NCBI GenBank assembly: GCA_902493855.1
Contig: CABUQV010000015.1
Span: 1 to 50,141, forward strand
From: an uncultured Collinsella sp.
Lineage (GTDB): Bacteria; Actinomycetota; Coriobacteriia; Coriobacteriales; Coriobacteriaceae
Reading direction: 5' to 3'
Length of the DNA: 50,141 bases
Each line of letters starts with the position of its first letter. Position 1 is the stretch's first letter. Below the pieces are notes generated by a model that was given only the letters and a program-made list of their open reading frames with translations, searched no databases and was not told the DNA's origin. A program made the translations under genes and the position numbers. Below are positions 48,459 through 50,141 of the stretch, one piece after another.

Positions 48459-49313
48459 GTGGTTATCAAGCGAGTTTTTAACAACAACGTCGCAATGGTC
48501 ACTTCGGACGATGGCTCCGAGCTCATCGTCATCGGTCGAGGCCTCTGCTTTGGCCGTCATGCCGGCGATGCCATCGACGAGGCGTCGATCGAAAAGACCT
48601 ACGCGTTGCAGGAGGGAACTTCTCAGGACTCGCGTACGATTGACCGCTTGGCACATCTTTTGGAGTCCATCCCCACCGTCAACCTCGTGATTTCCGAGGA
48701 AATCGTTCAGATGCTTCGTCGAGAGCTCAATGCCGACATCAACGATAAGATTCTCATTGCTCTCGCAGACCATATCAGCCTTGCTTTGGAGCGCGAGCGC
48801 AAGGGCGTCCCCTGTGAGAATCCGTTGCTACTCGAGATCCAGCAGTTCTATCGCAAGGAGTACGCGCTTGCGGGCCGTGCGCTGCAGATTATCAAGGAGT
48901 ATATGGGCATCCAGATGAGCGAAGAAGAGCAGGGTTTCATTACGCTGCATATCGTCAACGCCACCATGCCGCAACGCTCCGATCGTCTGATTGTTTCGGT
49001 CCAGCTTGTTCGCGACGTGCTCGCGATTGTTTCTGAGCGCTATGCTACGACCCTCGATGACACCTCGCTGCCTTACGAACGTTTCGTTCGTCACCTGCAG
49101 TTTTTCGCACAGCGAGCGCTCGATCCTACGGCCGGGCAAATCAACGGAGACGCGCTGTTCCGAATCGATGAAACGGCGTATCCGTGTGCATTCTCGTGCG
49201 CGGACGCCATAGCCGCTCACTTGTCGTCTATCTATAACGTTGTCGTTACCGATGCCGATAAGAGTTATCTCGCATATCACATTGTTAACCTGCTTGGAGA
49301 ACCTGGTCTCTAG
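48459..49313 (+). CDS. BglG/LicT-type transcription antiterminator
   Basis: The 284-residue protein starts with a CAT RNA-binding domain (VIKRVFNNNVAMVTSDDG), then two PRD domains with their regulatory histidines (LADHISLALERE; IVNATM; later AYHIVNLL). Such proteins bind nascent leader RNA and stop premature termination when their PTS is active. I choose GTG 48459 because it aligns with the LicT start; 48447 is an alternative GTG. The ribosome site is weak in either case. It sits between the EIIA and EIIC genes, so it likely controls its own operon through the leader at 47816-47909. Confidence 0.9.
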   Translation: MVIKRVFNNNVAMVTSDDGSELIVIGRGLCFGRHAGDAIDEASIEKTYALQEGTSQDSRTIDRLAHLLESIPTVNLVISEEIVQMLRRELNADINDKILIALADHISLALERERKGVPCENPLLLEIQQFYRKEYALAGRALQIIKEYMGIQMSEEEQGFITLHIVNATMPQRSDRLIVSVQLVRDVLAIVSERYATTLDDTSLPYERFVRHLQFFAQRALDPTAGQINGDALFRIDETAYPCAFSCADAIAAHLSSIYNVVVTDADKSYLAYHIVNLLGEPGL

Positions 49314-49412
49314 GCATAACGTGCCCACACATCGATTGATATAAGGCAAGGCTCACGGTCTTGTCTAGGGCACATCTGTCTTAATTTGCGGAAAAGGAAG
49401 GGGAGTACCGCT

Positions 49413-50141
49413 ATGACCGCAAAAAAGAAGTTCAATTTCAAAGCGCCGTTGGAGGTGTTCGCGAAGTCGATCGTCCAGCCGATGATGTATCTCTCGGTTG
49501 CCGGCATCCTGCTCATCGTGGGCATTATTCTGACCAACAAGACCATCTGCGCTTTGGTCCCCGTACTGGGCTCCGGTGCGTTCCAGCTTGTGGGCGCCGT
49601 TGTCTATCAGTCGCTGATGTTTATCATCAACAACCTCTCGATTCTGTTCTGCGTGGGCATCGCCGGCGCCATGGCAAAGAAGAACAAGGGTCATGCTTCG
49701 CTGATCGCCCTGATGTCGTTCTTCCTGTTCCTGCAGGCTAACAACATCGTGCTCAACGCCACCGGCTCTCTTGCCGATGCGAGCGGCATGCTCGGTCTTA
49801 CCGGAACCGGCCAGGCCACCGTTATGGGCATCCAGGTACTCGATACTGGCGTGTTTGGCGGCATCATTCTCGGTTGCATCACCGGTGCCGTGTTCAACAA
49901 GTACTCGAACAAGCAGTTCCCCATTGCCCTTTCGATGTTCTCGGGCGTCCGCTTCCCGTTCCTGATTATGATCATCATTTCCTGGATCATGGGCGCTGGC
50001 TTCTGCATCGTTTGGCCTCCGGTTCAGGGTGCCATCTCCTCCGTTGCCGGCATCATTAAGGAGTCGGGCAACATCGGTCTGTTTATCTATGGCATGCTCA
50101 ACAAGCTGCTCGTTCCCACCGGTCTGCACCACCTCATCTAC
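49413..50141 (+). CDS. PTS EIIC (sugar-specific membrane part), 3' end outside window
   Basis: This frame starts with ATG 49413 after AAGGGGAG and runs off the end of the window; 243 codons are seen. The protein begins directly with EIIC helices (FAKSIVQPMMYLSVAGILLIVG) and ends here with the conserved KLLVPTGLHHLIY. It belongs to the glucose/maltose-type EIIC family, whose EIIB often follows the EIIC at the C-terminus. The operon order EIIA, antiterminator, EIIC suggests one sugar system. The sugar cannot be told from this part. Confidence 0.9.
   Translation, partial: MTAKKKFNFKAPLEVFAKSIVQPMMYLSVAGILLIVGIILTNKTICALVPVLGSGAFQLVGAVVYQSLMFIINNLSILFCVGIAGAMAKKNKGHASLIALMSFFLFLQANNIVLNATGSLADASGMLGLTGTGQATVMGIQVLDTGVFGGIILGCITGAVFNKYSNKQFPIALSMFSGVRFPFLIMIIISWIMGAGFCIVWPPVQGAISSVAGIIKESGNIGLFIYGMLNKLLVPTGLHHLIY

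Overview
The window looks like chromosomal DNA of a high-GC Gram-positive gut actinobacterium of the class Coriobacteriia, most like Collinsella. That assignment is inference. It rests on GC-rich codon use, an L31 protein with an Ala/Lys/Glu-rich tail, a transketolase split into two genes, murQ/murP/mupG-type cell-wall recycling, and many extragenic palindromes. No rRNA or other firm taxonomic marker is present.

Layout. 1-1285: the end of an ABC transporter gene (permease-like helix fused to an ATPase) and a small membrane-anchored protein. 1286-2148: no gene, but GC-rich foldable sequence, a 168-bp imperfect palindrome and the leader of rpmE. 2149-14743: housekeeping core (rpmE, secA-prfB, a YitT-type membrane protein, split transketolase, ftsE-ftsX, rnr). 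14864-16212: a solitary serine recombinase and a VanZ-like protein. 16417-20860: MurNAc recycling (murR-murQ-murP, then mupG). 20953-24776: an ArsC/Spx-like protein, a hypothetical gene, tRNA-Gln(CUG), tRNA-Glu(CUC), a TPR protein, smpB, a flavin reductase-like protein and a 47-residue rubredoxin. 24930-32893: an Nramp transporter and gltB-gltD. 33309-37640: two poorly known genes, one a putative PD-(D/E)XK nuclease, an amidohydrolase and a zinc-ribbon membrane protein. 37787-40911 (minus strand): copper module copA-copZ-csoR with a CsoR-type operator. 41505-44723 (minus strand): FHA protein and a membrane Ser/Thr kinase. 45230-47479: a DEAD-box helicase with an RG-rich tail. 47928-50141: sugar PTS EIIA, a LicT/BglG antiterminator and a truncated EIIC gene.

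The most striking non-coding signal is a family of hairpin repeats with 15-nt arms related to TCTCGATCTGTAACA and its reverse complement. There are 14 full units and one half unit, set in arrays with an almost exact 80-nt period. The arrays bracket three separate loci: the Nramp gene, the putative nuclease gene, and the FHA/kinase pair. At the nuclease gene they sit within about 20 bp of the start codon and 8 bp of the stop codon. At least four other palindromic families also occupy intergenic gaps.

Functional links. secA and prfB overlap by one base, ftsE and ftsX overlap, the transketolase halves are one base apart, and gltB/gltD form glutamate synthase. CsoR, CopZ and CopA form a copper efflux circuit. 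The PTS operon carries its own antiterminator and a leader that can fold in two alternative ways.
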